A DNA stretch of 64,000 bases from Arthrobacter sp. 35W (GTDB lineage Bacteria; Actinomycetota; Actinomycetes; Actinomycetales; Micrococcaceae), in NCBI RefSeq assembly GCF_000482545.1, contig NZ_KI519454.1, positions 868,001 to 932,000 of the forward strand, read 5' to 3'. Shown here piece after piece: positions 48,119-57,381 of this stretch (its first letter is position 1; each line of letters starts with the position of its first letter). Under the pieces are notes generated by a model that saw nothing but the letters and a program-made list of their open reading frames with translations, made no database searches and was not told the DNA's origin. A program made the position numbers and the translations under genes.

Positions 48119-49096
48119 ATGACTGACTACCGCCAGCTAGGCAACTCTGGACTCACCGTTTCCGTCGTCGGACTCGGCTGCAACAATCTGGGCCGCCACG
48201 GCACGCCCACCGAAACCCAAGAAGGCACCGACACCGTCATCCACGCAGCGATCGACGCCGGCATCACGCTCTTCGACGTGGCGGATGTCTACGGCAAGAC
48301 GCCGGGCCTCAGCGAGGAAATGCTGGGCAAGGCGCTGGTGGGACGACGCGACGACGTCATCGTCGCCACCAAGTTCGGTCTGGACATGGGCGGGGCCAAC
48401 GGTGCCGATTGGGGCCGCCGCGGCTCGCGCCGGTACATCATCAAGGCCGCGGAAGCCTCCCTGCGCCGCCTGGGCACCGAGTGGATCGACCTCTACCAGT
48501 TCCACACCCCGGACAATGAAACCCCCGTCGAGGAGACCCTCGCCGCGCTGGACGATCTGGTCACCGCCGGCAAGGTCCGCTACATTGGTCACTCGAACCG
48601 GGCCGGATGGCAGATTGCCGACGCCGAGTTCACCGCCCGGATGGGTGGCTACACGCCGTTCATCTCCAGCCAGAACCACTACAACCTGCTGGACCGCCGG
48701 GCCGAGCTTGAGGTCACCCCGGCCGCCGAGGCCTACGGGCTGGGCGTGCTTCCGTACTTCCCGCTGGCCAACGGCCTGCTGACCGGCAAGTACAGCTCCG
48801 GAAAGGCCCCCGAGGGCAGCCGGTTGACGCATTCGCGGCAGAACCTGCTGGAGAAGGCCGATTTCGGCCAGTTGCAGGAGTTCTCCGCCTTCGCCGCGGA
48901 TCGTGGCGTCAGCGAGGTCCAGGTAGCGTTCTCCTGGCTCGCCTCGCGCCCGTCCGTGGGCTCCGTCATCGCCGGCGCGACGACGGTGGCCCAGGTGCAG
49001 GCCAATGCGGCGGCCGCGTCCTGGGTTCCCAGCACCGAGGATCTGGCCGCCCTCGACATCATCTTCCCGGTGGTGCCGAAGGTCGCCCTGTTCTAG
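48119..49096 (+). CDS. Aldo/keto reductase
   Basis: A 325-residue NADP-dependent TIM-barrel reductase. The tetrad residues are visible: Asp in TLFDVADVYG and Tyr just after it, Lys in IVATKFGLD, His in YQFHTPDN. The C-terminal coenzyme site GSVIAGATTVAQVQANAAAA is typical. The group resembles the YghZ/Kv-beta-like class (LGNSGLTVSVVGLGCNNLG at the start). The substrate is unknown. A perfect palindromic terminator follows at 49115-49144. Confidence 0.92.
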   Translation: MTDYRQLGNSGLTVSVVGLGCNNLGRHGTPTETQEGTDTVIHAAIDAGITLFDVADVYGKTPGLSEEMLGKALVGRRDDVIVATKFGLDMGGANGADWGRRGSRRYIIKAAEASLRRLGTEWIDLYQFHTPDNETPVEETLAALDDLVTAGKVRYIGHSNRAGWQIADAEFTARMGGYTPFISSQNHYNLLDRRAELEVTPAAEAYGLGVLPYFPLANGLLTGKYSSGKAPEGSRLTHSRQNLLEKADFGQLQEFSAFAADRGVSEVQVAFSWLASRPSVGSVIAGATTVAQVQANAAAASWVPSTEDLAALDIIFPVVPKVALF

Positions 49097-49114
49097 GGAG
49101 CCGGATCAAATGAC

Positions 49115-49144
49115 TGTGGCCGGGCCCGTACGGGCCCGGCCACA
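49115..49144. terminator. Palindromic terminator between convergent genes
   Basis: A 30-nt perfect palindrome centred on GTAC (15-nt arms), 19 nt after the aldo/keto reductase stop and 30 nt before the Rieske stop. It would work in both directions; there is no T-run. Confidence 0.65.
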
Positions 49145-49174
49145 CATGGTTGCGACGCGAAAAGGGAGGGCCGC

Positions 49175-49621
49175 CTAGATGCTGACGGTGATGAACTCGC
49201 CGTCGATCGCGGCGGCGTAGCGCTCCAGTGCCTGGCGTGCGGGGCCGACCACCACCGTGCCGTCCTCGGCCTTGAAGGTGGAGCCGTGGCACGGGCAGGT
49301 GAACTTGGTGCCGGCCGCCGCCACCGTGCAGCCGGCGTGCGTGCAGACGTCGCTGTAGGCCAGCACAGTGGTCTCATCGGGGCGGAAGATCAGCACACCC
49401 TTGCCATTGGCCTTGCCGGCGGCGCTGCCGCCCACGGGGACATCCGCCAGCCTGCCCACCTGCACCGGCGTGCTGGAGGAGGACGTGGGGATGGGTGCGG
49501 GGGTGCTGCCTGCCGGTTCGGCTCCCTGGCTCGTCGCGGAACAACCGGCGAGGGCGAGGCCGCAGGCGGCGGTTGAGACACCCAAAACGGTGCGGCGGGT
49601 CAGTGTGGGCTCAATCGTCAT
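49175..49621 (-). CDS. Rieske [2Fe-2S] lipoprotein
   Basis: A 148-residue exported electron-transfer protein. The N-terminus has an RR pair (TRRTVLG) and a lipobox LALAGC with Cys27, so it is probably a Tat-exported lipoprotein. The linker to about residue 52 is Ser/Pro/Thr-rich. The cluster ligands are Cys93 and His95 (CTHAGC) and Cys109 and His112 (CPCHGS), with Cys98 and Cys111 placed for the Rieske disulfide. It is too small to be the cytochrome bc subunit and has no partner gene here. Confidence 0.9.
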   Translation of the reverse strand: MTIEPTLTRRTVLGVSTAACGLALAGCSATSQGAEPAGSTPAPIPTSSSSTPVQVGRLADVPVGGSAAGKANGKGVLIFRPDETTVLAYSDVCTHAGCTVAAAGTKFTCPCHGSTFKAEDGTVVVGPARQALERYAAAIDGEFITVSI

Positions 49622-49759
49622 GCTTCCCAGTCTGCCAGAACTCCTTGGACGCTTGCTGTGAGTCTGCCGGAGGCGAATTTGAGGGAGCCGAATCTGGTGG
49701 GACCGACGACGGCGGCCGTCCCGGTGGTGGGACGGCCGCCGTCGTTCTCGACTGCGCTG

Positions 49760-51901
49760 CTAGACCGAGGCGAGCACCGGGGCGTGGAACGGGTGGCCGT
49801 TCACGCGCACCGAGGCGCCCACGCGGTCCAGATACGGCGTGATGCCGCCCAGGTGCATCGGCCAGCCGGCGCCAAGGATCATGCACAGATCGATGTCCTC
49901 CGGGCCGGCGACTACTCCCTCGGCCAGCATCAGGCCGATCTCCTCGGCCAGGGCGTCCTGGGTGCGGACCAGCAGCTGCTCCGCCGTGGAGGGGTTGCTG
50001 CCGAAGGACAGCAGGTCAAGCGTTTCCTGCGGGACAAACTGGCTGCCGTCCGGCGCCGTTTCCCAGATGCTCTTCCTGCCGGCATCGATGAGCCGCTGCA
50101 GGTTTGCCGAGACGGCAATCCGCTCGCCAAAGGCGGCATGCATGGACTCCGTGACGTGCTGGGCCACAGGCAGGCCCACCATGGCGAGCAGGTTGAACGG
50201 CGTCATGGGCAGGCCCATGGGGCGCAGCGCGCCGTCGGCCGTGGCGGCGTCCGTGCCCTCGTCAAAGGCGGCGAAGACCTCGCTCATCAGGCGCAGCAGC
50301 ACACGGTTCACCACGAAGGCGGCGGCATCCTTCACCAGCACCGCCGTCTTGCGCAGGGTCTTGGCCGTGGCGAACGCTGTGGCCAGCACGGCGTCGTCGG
50401 TCTCGGGGGCCCGGACGATCTCCAGCAGCGGCATTACGGCCACCGGGTTGAAGAAGTGGAAGCCCACCAGCCGTTCCGGGTGCTTGAGGTCCGCGGCCAT
50501 GGCCGTGACCGACAGCGAGGAGGTGTTGGTGGCCAGAATGCACTCGGGGGAGACGATCTCCTCCACCTCGGCAAAGACCGCCTTCTTGACGTTCAATTCC
50601 TCAAAGACGGCCTCGATCACGAAATCGGCGTCGGCGAAGGCGGCCTTGGACACCGAGCCGGTGACCAGGGCCTTGGTGCGGTTGGCGGCGTCGGGGCTGA
50701 TCCGGCCCTTGGCCAGCAGCTTGTCCACCTCGGCGTGGACGTGGCCCACACCCTTGTCCACGCGCTCGGCGTCGATGTCCGTCATGACCACCGGCACCTT
50801 GAGCTGGCGCGCAAAGAGCAGCGCAAACTGGCTCGCCATCAGGCCGGCGCCCACCACGCCCACCTTGGTGACGGGCCGGGCGAGCTTGGCGTCCGGTGCG
50901 CCGGCGGGGCGCTTGCCACGCTTCTGCACCAGGTCGAGGAAGGCGTAGACCGTGGCGCGGAACTCGTCCGTCTGGATGAGCTCGCCCAGGGCCACGTCCT
51001 CGGCCGCGAAGGACTCGGCCTTGGTCCAGGTCTTGCCCTTCTCGAGCAGGTCGATGACACGGCCCGGTGCTGGAGCGGCATTGGAGGTCTTGGCCTCCAC
51101 ATACGCCTTGGCACCGGCGACGGCGGCATCCCAGGCGGCGTCGTCGGCCGCGGACAACGGCTCGGCGACGGCGTTGGGCCGCTCCACCGTGGTCTGGCCG
51201 GTGATGACCCTGGCCGCCCAGGCGAGGGACTGCTCGACGAAGTCGGCCGGTTCGAAGAGGGCATCGGCGATGCCCAGCTCAAAGGCCGCCGGTCCACTGA
51301 GCGTGCGGTTGTTGGCCAGCGGGTTCTCCAGCATGACCTTCACGGCGTTGGCCGGTCCGATCAGGCGGGGGAGCAGGTACACGCCGCCCCACCCCGGGAC
51401 CAGGCCCAGGAACGCCTCGGGCAGGCCCAGCGCGCCGGCGCCGGTGGAGACGGTGCGGTAGTTGGCGTTCAGGGCGATCTCCAGCCCGCCGCCAAGGGCC
51501 AGGCCGTTGATGAAGACGAAGCTGGGGACGCCGAGGTCGCTCAGCGTGGAGTAGACATCGTGGCCGAGCCGGGCCATGGCAATGCCGGCCTCGGGGTTGC
51601 TGAGCTTCTTGATGGCGGACAGATCCGCGCCAGCAACCAGGAAGTACGGCTTGCCGGTGACGCCGACGCCGGTGATCTCGCCCCGGGCGGCCCGCTCGCG
51701 CTGGGCCTCCAGCACGGTGCCCAGTTCCACAAGGGTGTTGGGGCCCAGCGTGGTGGGGCGGCGGTGGTCCAGCCCGTTGTCCAGGGTGATCAGGGCAAAG
51801 GTGCCGGCGTTCCCAGGAAGGGCCACGTCCTGGATGTAGGAATGGGTGACGACCTCGTCCGGGAAGAGCTCGGCGAGTTCGGTGAAATCCTTGGCGCTCA
51901 T
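49760..51901 (-). CDS. fadB: Fatty-acid oxidation complex alpha subunit (enoyl-CoA hydratase / 3-hydroxyacyl-CoA dehydrogenase)
   Basis: A 713-residue bifunctional beta-oxidation enzyme. The N-terminal crotonase domain (about 1-290) has VAGADLSAIKKL and LALGGGLEIALNANYR; the NAD-binding domain begins near 345 with KVGVVGAGLMASQFALLFA; the 3HCDH domains follow (LVGFHFFNPVAVMPLLEIVR, FVVNRVLLRLMSE). The ATG overlaps the stop of the thiolase gene by 4 nt (ATGA), so FadA and FadB are made together. A longer upstream frame lies inside fadA and is rejected. Confidence 0.94.
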   Translation of the reverse strand: MSAKDFTELAELFPDEVVTHSYIQDVALPGNAGTFALITLDNGLDHRRPTTLGPNTLVELGTVLEAQRERAARGEITGVGVTGKPYFLVAGADLSAIKKLSNPEAGIAMARLGHDVYSTLSDLGVPSFVFINGLALGGGLEIALNANYRTVSTGAGALGLPEAFLGLVPGWGGVYLLPRLIGPANAVKVMLENPLANNRTLSGPAAFELGIADALFEPADFVEQSLAWAARVITGQTTVERPNAVAEPLSAADDAAWDAAVAGAKAYVEAKTSNAAPAPGRVIDLLEKGKTWTKAESFAAEDVALGELIQTDEFRATVYAFLDLVQKRGKRPAGAPDAKLARPVTKVGVVGAGLMASQFALLFARQLKVPVVMTDIDAERVDKGVGHVHAEVDKLLAKGRISPDAANRTKALVTGSVSKAAFADADFVIEAVFEELNVKKAVFAEVEEIVSPECILATNTSSLSVTAMAADLKHPERLVGFHFFNPVAVMPLLEIVRAPETDDAVLATAFATAKTLRKTAVLVKDAAAFVVNRVLLRLMSEVFAAFDEGTDAATADGALRPMGLPMTPFNLLAMVGLPVAQHVTESMHAAFGERIAVSANLQRLIDAGRKSIWETAPDGSQFVPQETLDLLSFGSNPSTAEQLLVRTQDALAEEIGLMLAEGVVAGPEDIDLCMILGAGWPMHLGGITPYLDRVGASVRVNGHPFHAPVLASV

Positions 51902-53202
51902 GCGGCGCTCCCTTCGGTGGTTGAGCCTGGGGCCACGGCCGCAGGGTTCCCTGGCTGAGCTTGCGAAGCTAGGGGGCGGGTGGGGAGCGAAACCTCGGCG
52001 GCCGGTTCCCAGTGGGGATTCTCCCAAATGACGGTGGCGCCCATGCCCAGGCCGATGCACATGGTGGTGATGCCGTAGCGGACCGAGGGGTCCTCCTCGA
52101 ACTGCCGGGCCAGCTGGTTCATCAGGCGCACGCCGGAGGAAGCCAGCGGGTGTCCGACGGCGATCGCGCCGCCGTAGCGGTTCACCCGGGGATCGTCGTC
52201 GGCGATGCCGAAGTGGTCCAGGAAGGACAGCACCTGCACGGCAAAGGCCTCATTGATTTCGAAGAGTCCGATGTCCTCGATGGACAGTCCGGACAGCTTC
52301 AGGGCCTTCTCCGTGGCCGGGACCGGGCCGATGCCCATGACATCGGGCTCGACGCCGACATAGGCGTAGGAGACCAGCCGCATCTTCACCGGCAGGCCCA
52401 GTTCCTCGGCCGTCTCGGCGGAGGCCAGCAGGGCCGCCGTCGCGCCGTCGTTCAAACCTGCGGCATTGCCGGCGGTGACGCGGCCGTGGGCGCGGAAGGG
52501 GGTGCGCAGGCCCGCCAGATCGTCAAGGGTGGTGCCCGGCCGCGGCGGCTCGTCCACGCTGTTCAGGGCCCAGCCGGCTTCGGGCTTCATGGTGGCGACG
52601 GGGACCAGATCGGGCTGGATCTGGGTGTTGGCGTACGCGGCGGCCAGCTTCTGCTGGCTGGCGAGGGCATAGGCGTCCGTGCGTTCCTTGGTGATGGCCG
52701 GGAAGCGGTCGTGCAGGTTCTCGGCCGTGTTGCCCATGTTCAGGGCGGCGGGGTCCACCAGGCGCTCCGCCATGAAGCGGGGGTTAGGGTCCGCGCCGGC
52801 ACCCATCGGGTGGTTGCCCATGTGCTCCACGCCGCCGGCGATGACGACGTCGTAGGCTCCGAAGCCGATGCCCGATGCGGTGGTGGTCACTGCCGTCATC
52901 GCCCCGGCGCACATGCGGTCGATGGCGAAGCCGGGCACGGACTTGGGCAGCCCGGCCAGCAGGGCTGCGGTGCGGCCGATGGTCAGGCCCTGGTCGCCGG
53001 TCTGCGTGGTGGCGGCGATGGCCACCTCATCGACACGGGCGGCGGGCAGCGAGGGGTTGCGGCGCATCAGTTCGCGGATGCACTTGACCACAAGATCGTC
53101 GGCGCGGGTGCCGGCGTAGATGCCCTTCTCGCCCGCCTTGCCAAACGGCGTCCTGACCCCGTCCACAAAGACGACGTCTCTAATCTGCCGGGTTTTCTCC
53201 AC
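51898..53202 (-). CDS. fadA: Acetyl-CoA C-acyltransferase (3-ketoacyl-CoA thiolase)
   Basis: A 434-residue thiolase that completes beta-oxidation. The nucleophile is Cys98 in IDRMCAGAM; the other catalytic residues lie in NEAFAVQ, GGAIAVGHPLASSG and CIGLGMGAT. Beyond about residue 405 the tail is Ala/Pro-rich and not conserved in character. The GTG at 53202 is chosen because GAGGAG lies 7 nt upstream and the protein then begins VEKTRQIRDVVFVDGVRTPF, as expected. It is the first gene of the fadA-fadB operon. Confidence 0.94.
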   Translation of the reverse strand: MEKTRQIRDVVFVDGVRTPFGKAGEKGIYAGTRADDLVVKCIRELMRRNPSLPAARVDEVAIAATTQTGDQGLTIGRTAALLAGLPKSVPGFAIDRMCAGAMTAVTTTASGIGFGAYDVVIAGGVEHMGNHPMGAGADPNPRFMAERLVDPAALNMGNTAENLHDRFPAITKERTDAYALASQQKLAAAYANTQIQPDLVPVATMKPEAGWALNSVDEPPRPGTTLDDLAGLRTPFRAHGRVTAGNAAGLNDGATAALLASAETAEELGLPVKMRLVSYAYVGVEPDVMGIGPVPATEKALKLSGLSIEDIGLFEINEAFAVQVLSFLDHFGIADDDPRVNRYGGAIAVGHPLASSGVRLMNQLARQFEEDPSVRYGITTMCIGLGMGATVIWENPHWEPAAEVSLPTRPLASQAQPGNPAAVAPGSTTEGSAA

Positions 53203-53331
53203 CTGTAACTCCTCGTCGAGACTTGGGTGCCGAGCAGCCCGAAAGGGGCGCCCGACGGCGTCAAGAGTTATGTTACTCGTCGGTAACTTAGGGTGCAAGC
53301 GTGGCGCAGATCACGGCGGGAAGCGTCTCGG

Positions 53332-54795
53332 CTAGAGTTCCTCGCCCTTGGCGGCCTTGGGTTCCTTGACGGGCAGCGGATCCGGGTTGGCGAATGCGCC
53401 GGCCAGCAACGGGGCAACATGCTCCACCTGCCAGCGGCGGGCGCCCAGATTGGCGAGCTCGGCGGCGATCCCGGCGCTGGACGTGTCCGCCGGCGGGCGC
53501 CAGGTGACGCGGCGCAGGTAGTCCGGCGTCAGGATGTTCTCCACCGGCATGTTCAGTTCCTTGGCCAGCTCGCCCAGCAGGCGGCGCCCCGTGGCAAGGC
53601 GGGCGGCCGCGACGGGATCGCGGTCGGCCCACACGCGCGGGGGCGGCGGGGCGTTGGTGGAGACCTGCAGCGGCGGCAGCTCCGACGGCGCCAGGTCCCG
53701 TGCCGTGGTGATGGCGCGCAGCCAGCGCGGAGCCTCGCGGGAGGCCGCGCGGCCGTGGAAGCCGTGGACGGCCAGCAGCTGGGGCACTGTGGAGGGCATG
53801 GCCTTGGCGGCCGCCACCAGGGCGGAGTCGGGGATCAACCGGCCGGGGGCGACGTCGCGCTTGCGGGCGAGCTGGTCGCGCTCATTCCACAGCTCACGCA
53901 CGGCGGCCAGCTGGTGCTTGTTGCGCAGCTGGTGGGTGCCTGTGGTGCGGCGCCACGGATCCGTCTTGGGCTCGGGCAGGCCGGCGGCCAGGATCGCCTC
54001 GAACTCTTGTTCGGCATAGTCCAGCTTGCCCGTGGCGGCCAGCAGCTCAACGAGCTCCTCGCGCAGCTCGGCGAGCACCTCGACGTCCAGGGCGGCGTAG
54101 CGAAGCCACGGCTCGGGCAGCGGGCGGGTGGACCAGTCGGCGGCGGAGTGCTCCTTGGCCAGGCCGAAGCCGAGCAGGTTCTCGATGACGGCGGCCAGCC
54201 CCACGCGCGGCATGCCGGCGATCCGGGCGGCCAGCTCCGTGTCGAAGAGCATGTCAGGCCACATGCCGAGTTCGGCAAGGCAGGGCAGATCCTGGGTGGA
54301 GGCGTGCAGGATCCACTCCACGCCGCGCAGGGCGTCATTGATGATGGCCAGGTCCTCGAAGGGCTCCGGGTCGATGAGCCAGGTGCCGGCGCCCTCGCGG
54401 CGGATCTGGATCAGGAAGGCGCGCTGTCCGTAGCGGAAGCCGGACGCGCGTTCGGCGTCGACGCCGGCGGGGCCGGTGCCGGCGGCCAGGGCGGCGGCGC
54501 AGCGGGCCAGACCCTCGGGGGTGGCGATCACATGCGGAACGCCGTCGCGGGGGGTGTCCAGCTCAACCACGGCGGGAATGTCCGAGAGGTCCAATGACTG
54601 GCCGTTCACCGTGATGGGCGGCAGGCCGCCCTCGGCGGAGTCATTGATGTCCTCTGAGCCGTCTGTGCCGTTGGACGGTCCGGACTCCAGCAGGGCTGCG
54701 GCCGAATCGGTGGCGGAAGTGGTGGCCGGGGCTGCCGAGCGGGGCGTTCTGCCGCTGCGGACTCGGGTGCGCTTTTGGGTGCTGGAGCTGGTCAT
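53332..54795 (-). CDS. RNase D-like 3'-5' exoribonuclease with HRDC domain
   Basis: A 487-residue DEDD-family nuclease. After a disordered first 60 residues, the exonuclease motifs are GVDAERASGFRYGQ (Exo I), LHASTQDLPCL (Exo II) and YAALDVEVLAEL (Exo III, with the Tyr). The HRDC domain covers about residues 280-370 (LAAVRELWNERDQLARKRDV, VAPGRLIPDSALVAAAKAMP). It probably trims RNA 3' ends. TAGACT lies nine nt before the ATG, with GGAAG between. It is next to DUF3000, the same pairing I recall in mycobacteria. Confidence 0.9.
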   Translation of the reverse strand: MTSSSTQKRTRVRSGRTPRSAAPATTSATDSAAALLESGPSNGTDGSEDINDSAEGGLPPITVNGQSLDLSDIPAVVELDTPRDGVPHVIATPEGLARCAAALAAGTGPAGVDAERASGFRYGQRAFLIQIRREGAGTWLIDPEPFEDLAIINDALRGVEWILHASTQDLPCLAELGMWPDMLFDTELAARIAGMPRVGLAAVIENLLGFGLAKEHSAADWSTRPLPEPWLRYAALDVEVLAELREELVELLAATGKLDYAEQEFEAILAAGLPEPKTDPWRRTTGTHQLRNKHQLAAVRELWNERDQLARKRDVAPGRLIPDSALVAAAKAMPSTVPQLLAVHGFHGRAASREAPRWLRAITTARDLAPSELPPLQVSTNAPPPPRVWADRDPVAAARLATGRRLLGELAKELNMPVENILTPDYLRRVTWRPPADTSSAGIAAELANLGARRWQVEHVAPLLAGAFANPDPLPVKEPKAAKGEEL

Positions 54796-54804
54796 GATGC
54801 TTCC

Positions 54805-54810
54805 AGTCTA
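54805..54810 (-). promoter_or_regulatory. Candidate -10 (TAGACT) of the RNase D gene
   Basis: TAGACT on the minus strand, nine nt from the ATG at 54795. Confidence 0.4.
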
Positions 54811-54841
54811 CCGAGCGGACCCGCTGACACCGGCCTCGACG

Positions 54842-55486
54842 CTAGTTGCGCCGCAGCCGGGGCAGTGCGCTGACGCCCTCGGGGAGCGGTGGAAGGCCGG
54901 CAAAGGTGCACACCATGTCGCTCCAGGCTTCCAAATGCGCCTGCACATCCGGCCCGTCGGGCGTCCAGGAGGCCCGCAGTTCGATGTCGATGGAATCCGC
55001 GCGCTCGGACAGCGTGCCGAAGCTCTCACTGAGGATGCGGGTGGCCGTGCCCCCGGCCTCGCGGTAGCCGGCGTCGTGGTTCTCCAGGGCATCGACCAGC
55101 CACGTCCAGGCCACCGAACCGAGCATCTGGTCATTGCCGAGCTCGGCCTCCAGCTGGGCCCGGATGTAGGTGACGATGCGGAAGGTGCCGTCCCAGATGG
55201 TGGAGCCCGCCGGGTCGTGCAGCAGGATGAAGCGGCCGGTGGCCAGCTCTGGCTCGCCCGTGACGGCGGAGGCCGGCGGCAGGTGAAGGGGCTGGTGGCT
55301 GCCCACCACATGGAGCCCCGGTGCCGGGGCAGGGGCCACTTCGGCCTCCAGTGCGACGGAGAAGGGGGCCAGCCGGGCGGGGGCCGGTAGTTCGGACAAC
55401 CGAAGCTCCGGGCGGCACCGGCCCTCCCGGAGGGAGGCCAGGGCGGTCAGGAAGTCTGAAGGTAGCTGTGCTAGCGCGCTCACCAT
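54842..55486 (-). CDS. DUF3000 family protein
   Basis: A 214-residue soluble protein. FILLHDPAGSTIWDGTFRIV, AWTWLVDALENHDAGYREAGG and IELRASWTP belong to the actinobacterial DUF3000 family; function unknown. A CATAAT box sits five nt before the ATG; a GTG one codon later is an equally good start. It stands 46 nt upstream of the RNase D gene on the same strand. Confidence 0.85.
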   Translation of the reverse strand: MVSALAQLPSDFLTALASLREGRCRPELRLSELPAPARLAPFSVALEAEVAPAPAPGLHVVGSHQPLHLPPASAVTGEPELATGRFILLHDPAGSTIWDGTFRIVTYIRAQLEAELGNDQMLGSVAWTWLVDALENHDAGYREAGGTATRILSESFGTLSERADSIDIELRASWTPDGPDVQAHLEAWSDMVCTFAGLPPLPEGVSALPRLRRN

Positions 55487-55491
55487 GGCAG

Positions 55492-55497
55492 ATTATG
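55492..55497 (-). promoter_or_regulatory. Leaderless-type -10 (CATAAT) of the DUF3000 gene
   Basis: CATAAT on the minus strand, five nt from the ATG at 55486. The best match to TATAAT in this set. Confidence 0.5.
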
Positions 55498-55570
55498 TGC
55501 CAAGCACCACAAACGGCGGCAGGCGCGCCGAATGGCGTTCCTGCCGCCGGTGCGGACGTAGGATGTCCGG

Positions 55571-56635
55571 TCAGCGCGAGAGCTCGGCCCGGATGGCCTC
55601 GGCAAAGGTGTCGATGTCCGCCTCGGTGGTGTCGAACGAGCACATCCAGCGCACCTCGCGGGCCGCCTCGTTCCAGTCGTAGAACCGGAAGGCCTCCCGC
55701 AGGCGGTCCGCCACACCCTCGGGCAGGATGGCAAAGACGCCGTTGGATTGCGTGGGCTGGGTTGGGACGACGCCGTCGAGCCCTTCCACAGCGGCGCGCA
55801 GCCGGGTGGCCATCGCGTTGGCGTGGCCCGCGGACTGAAGCCACAGGTCTCCCTCGAGCAGGGCGATGAACCCGGCGGAGATGAAGCGCATCTTCGAGGC
55901 TAGTTGCATGTTCATCTTGCGCAGGTAGATGAGGCCATCGGTGGCCTCGGGGTTCAGGGCGACCACTGCCTCGCCGAACATCAGCCCGTTCTTGGTGCCG
56001 CCAAAGGACAGGACGTCCACACCGGCGTCGGAGGTGAAGGCGCGCAGGGGTACGCCCAGATGTGCCGCCGCGTTGGCCAGCCGTGCGCCGTCCATGTGCA
56101 CCTTCATGCCCAGGGAGTGGGCGTGGTCGGCAATGGCCTTGACCTCCTCGGGCGTGTAGCAGGTGCCCAGCTCGGTGGTCTGGGTGATGGAGACGGCCAG
56201 CGGCTGGGCGCGGTGCTCGTCGCCAAAGCCCCAGGCCTCCTTGTCGATGAGATCCGGGGTCAGTTTGCCGTCGGGAGTGGGAACGGCCAGCAGCTTCATG
56301 CCGCCCACCCGCTCCGGCGCGCCATTCTCATCGCAGTTGATGTGGGCCGTGGCCGCACAGACCACCGCACCCCAGCGTGGCAGCAGCGACTGCAGGGCCA
56401 GCACATTGGCGCCAGTGCCGTTGAAAACCGGGAAGACCTCCACGGGGCGGCCGAACTTCTCCGCCATGACCTCGTGCAGCCGCGCCGTGTAGACGTCCTC
56501 GCCATAGGACACCTGGTGGCCGTCATTGGCGGCGGCCATGGCCGCCAGCACCTGGGGATGGACGCCGGAGTAGTTGTCCGAGGCAAAGCCGCGCAGTGCG
56601 GTGTCGTGCAATGCGGTGAAGCTGCTGTCAGTCAC
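55571..56635 (-). CDS. Threonine-aldolase/beta-eliminating lyase family enzyme
   Basis: A 354-residue PLP enzyme (fold type I). It opens with FASDNYSGVHPQVLAAM, the usual start of low-specificity L-threonine aldolases; HMDGARLANAAAHLG holds the PLP Asp, and the PLP Lys is K215 in SFGGTKNGLMFGEAVV. It probably cleaves threonine or allo-threonine to glycine and acetaldehyde. GTG start at 56635; no strong ribosome binding site. The SDR gene ends 20 nt upstream on the same strand, so they may be co-transcribed. Confidence 0.9.
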   Translation of the reverse strand: MTDSSFTALHDTALRGFASDNYSGVHPQVLAAMAAANDGHQVSYGEDVYTARLHEVMAEKFGRPVEVFPVFNGTGANVLALQSLLPRWGAVVCAATAHINCDENGAPERVGGMKLLAVPTPDGKLTPDLIDKEAWGFGDEHRAQPLAVSITQTTELGTCYTPEEVKAIADHAHSLGMKVHMDGARLANAAAHLGVPLRAFTSDAGVDVLSFGGTKNGLMFGEAVVALNPEATDGLIYLRKMNMQLASKMRFISAGFIALLEGDLWLQSAGHANAMATRLRAAVEGLDGVVPTQPTQSNGVFAILPEGVADRLREAFRFYDWNEAAREVRWMCSFDTTEADIDTFAEAIRAELSR

Positions 56636-56655
56636 GTGGAGAATCCGCCTTAAAG

Positions 56656-57381
56656 TCAGGAGAGGTCGATGCGGGCGCCATTGACGGCGTCCGCTGGCTG
56701 GGTGAACAAGCCAACTATGGTGTCGGCCAGATGTGCAACGCCGGTGAAGCCGGGGAAGGAGCGTTCGGGGGACGCGGCGCGCATGCCGTCATCCACCAGG
56801 GCCTTGACCACCAGCACGACGGCGGCGCCGCGGCCGGTGCCCGAGGCGAACCCCTGGCCGACTGCCTGAGTCCACGCCTCTGCCGCTGCCTTGGCCGCCG
56901 CGTAGTTGGCATTGCCGGCCGTCGGGGCCGTGACGGAGGTGGAGGAGACAATCACCAACCTGCCGGCCGCGGAGTCGTCAAGGTCCGCGTAGAAGGCCCG
57001 CGAGGTGTTGCGCAGCGTCGTCAGAACGTTGCGGTGCAGCACGTCCCAATCCTCGTCCGACTGTCCGGCAATTCCCTTGCCGCCGCGCCAGCCGCCCACC
57101 AGCTGGATGAGCCCATCCAGCGGGCCGAAGTCCCGGTGGACGACCTCGGCGAGGCGTGCGACGTCCACCGGATCGGCAAGGTCGCACACCAGCGGCACCA
57201 CTGCAGGGCCGGCGGCATCGGCCGCGGCCCGGATGCGGTCGGCATCGGAGCCCACCGTGAGCACGCGCATGCCGGCGCCGAGCAGGGCCGAGGCCGTGGC
57301 GATGCCGGCGGCACTGCTGCCGCCGGCAATCAGGACAAGTGGTTTTTCGCTTCCGTGGGGCACAGTTCCCAGCGTAGCCAC
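56656..57381 (-). CDS. Short-chain dehydrogenase/reductase
   Basis: A 241-residue SDR. The coenzyme loop reads IAGGSSAAGIATASALL, a variant of TGxxxGIG. The catalytic residues are present: Ser in VSSTSVTAPTAGN and the Y-x-x-x-K in NYAAAKAAAEAW. The FGPLDGLIQLVGGWRGG segment replaces the usual N-N-A-G. Substrate unknown. The GTG start directly follows the stop (TAA) of the DUF6421 gene, showing coupling; a second GTG six codons later is possible. Confidence 0.85.
   Translation of the reverse strand: MATLGTVPHGSEKPLVLIAGGSSAAGIATASALLGAGMRVLTVGSDADRIRAAADAAGPAVVPLVCDLADPVDVARLAEVVHRDFGPLDGLIQLVGGWRGGKGIAGQSDEDWDVLHRNVLTTLRNTSRAFYADLDDSAAGRLVIVSSTSVTAPTAGNANYAAAKAAAEAWTQAVGQGFASGTGRGAAVVLVVKALVDDGMRAASPERSFPGFTGVAHLADTIVGLFTQPADAVNGARIDLS

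Noticed and set aside
51902-52060. Longer start for fadB
   Set aside because: It would lie inside fadA; the ATG that overlaps the fadA stop is the natural start.
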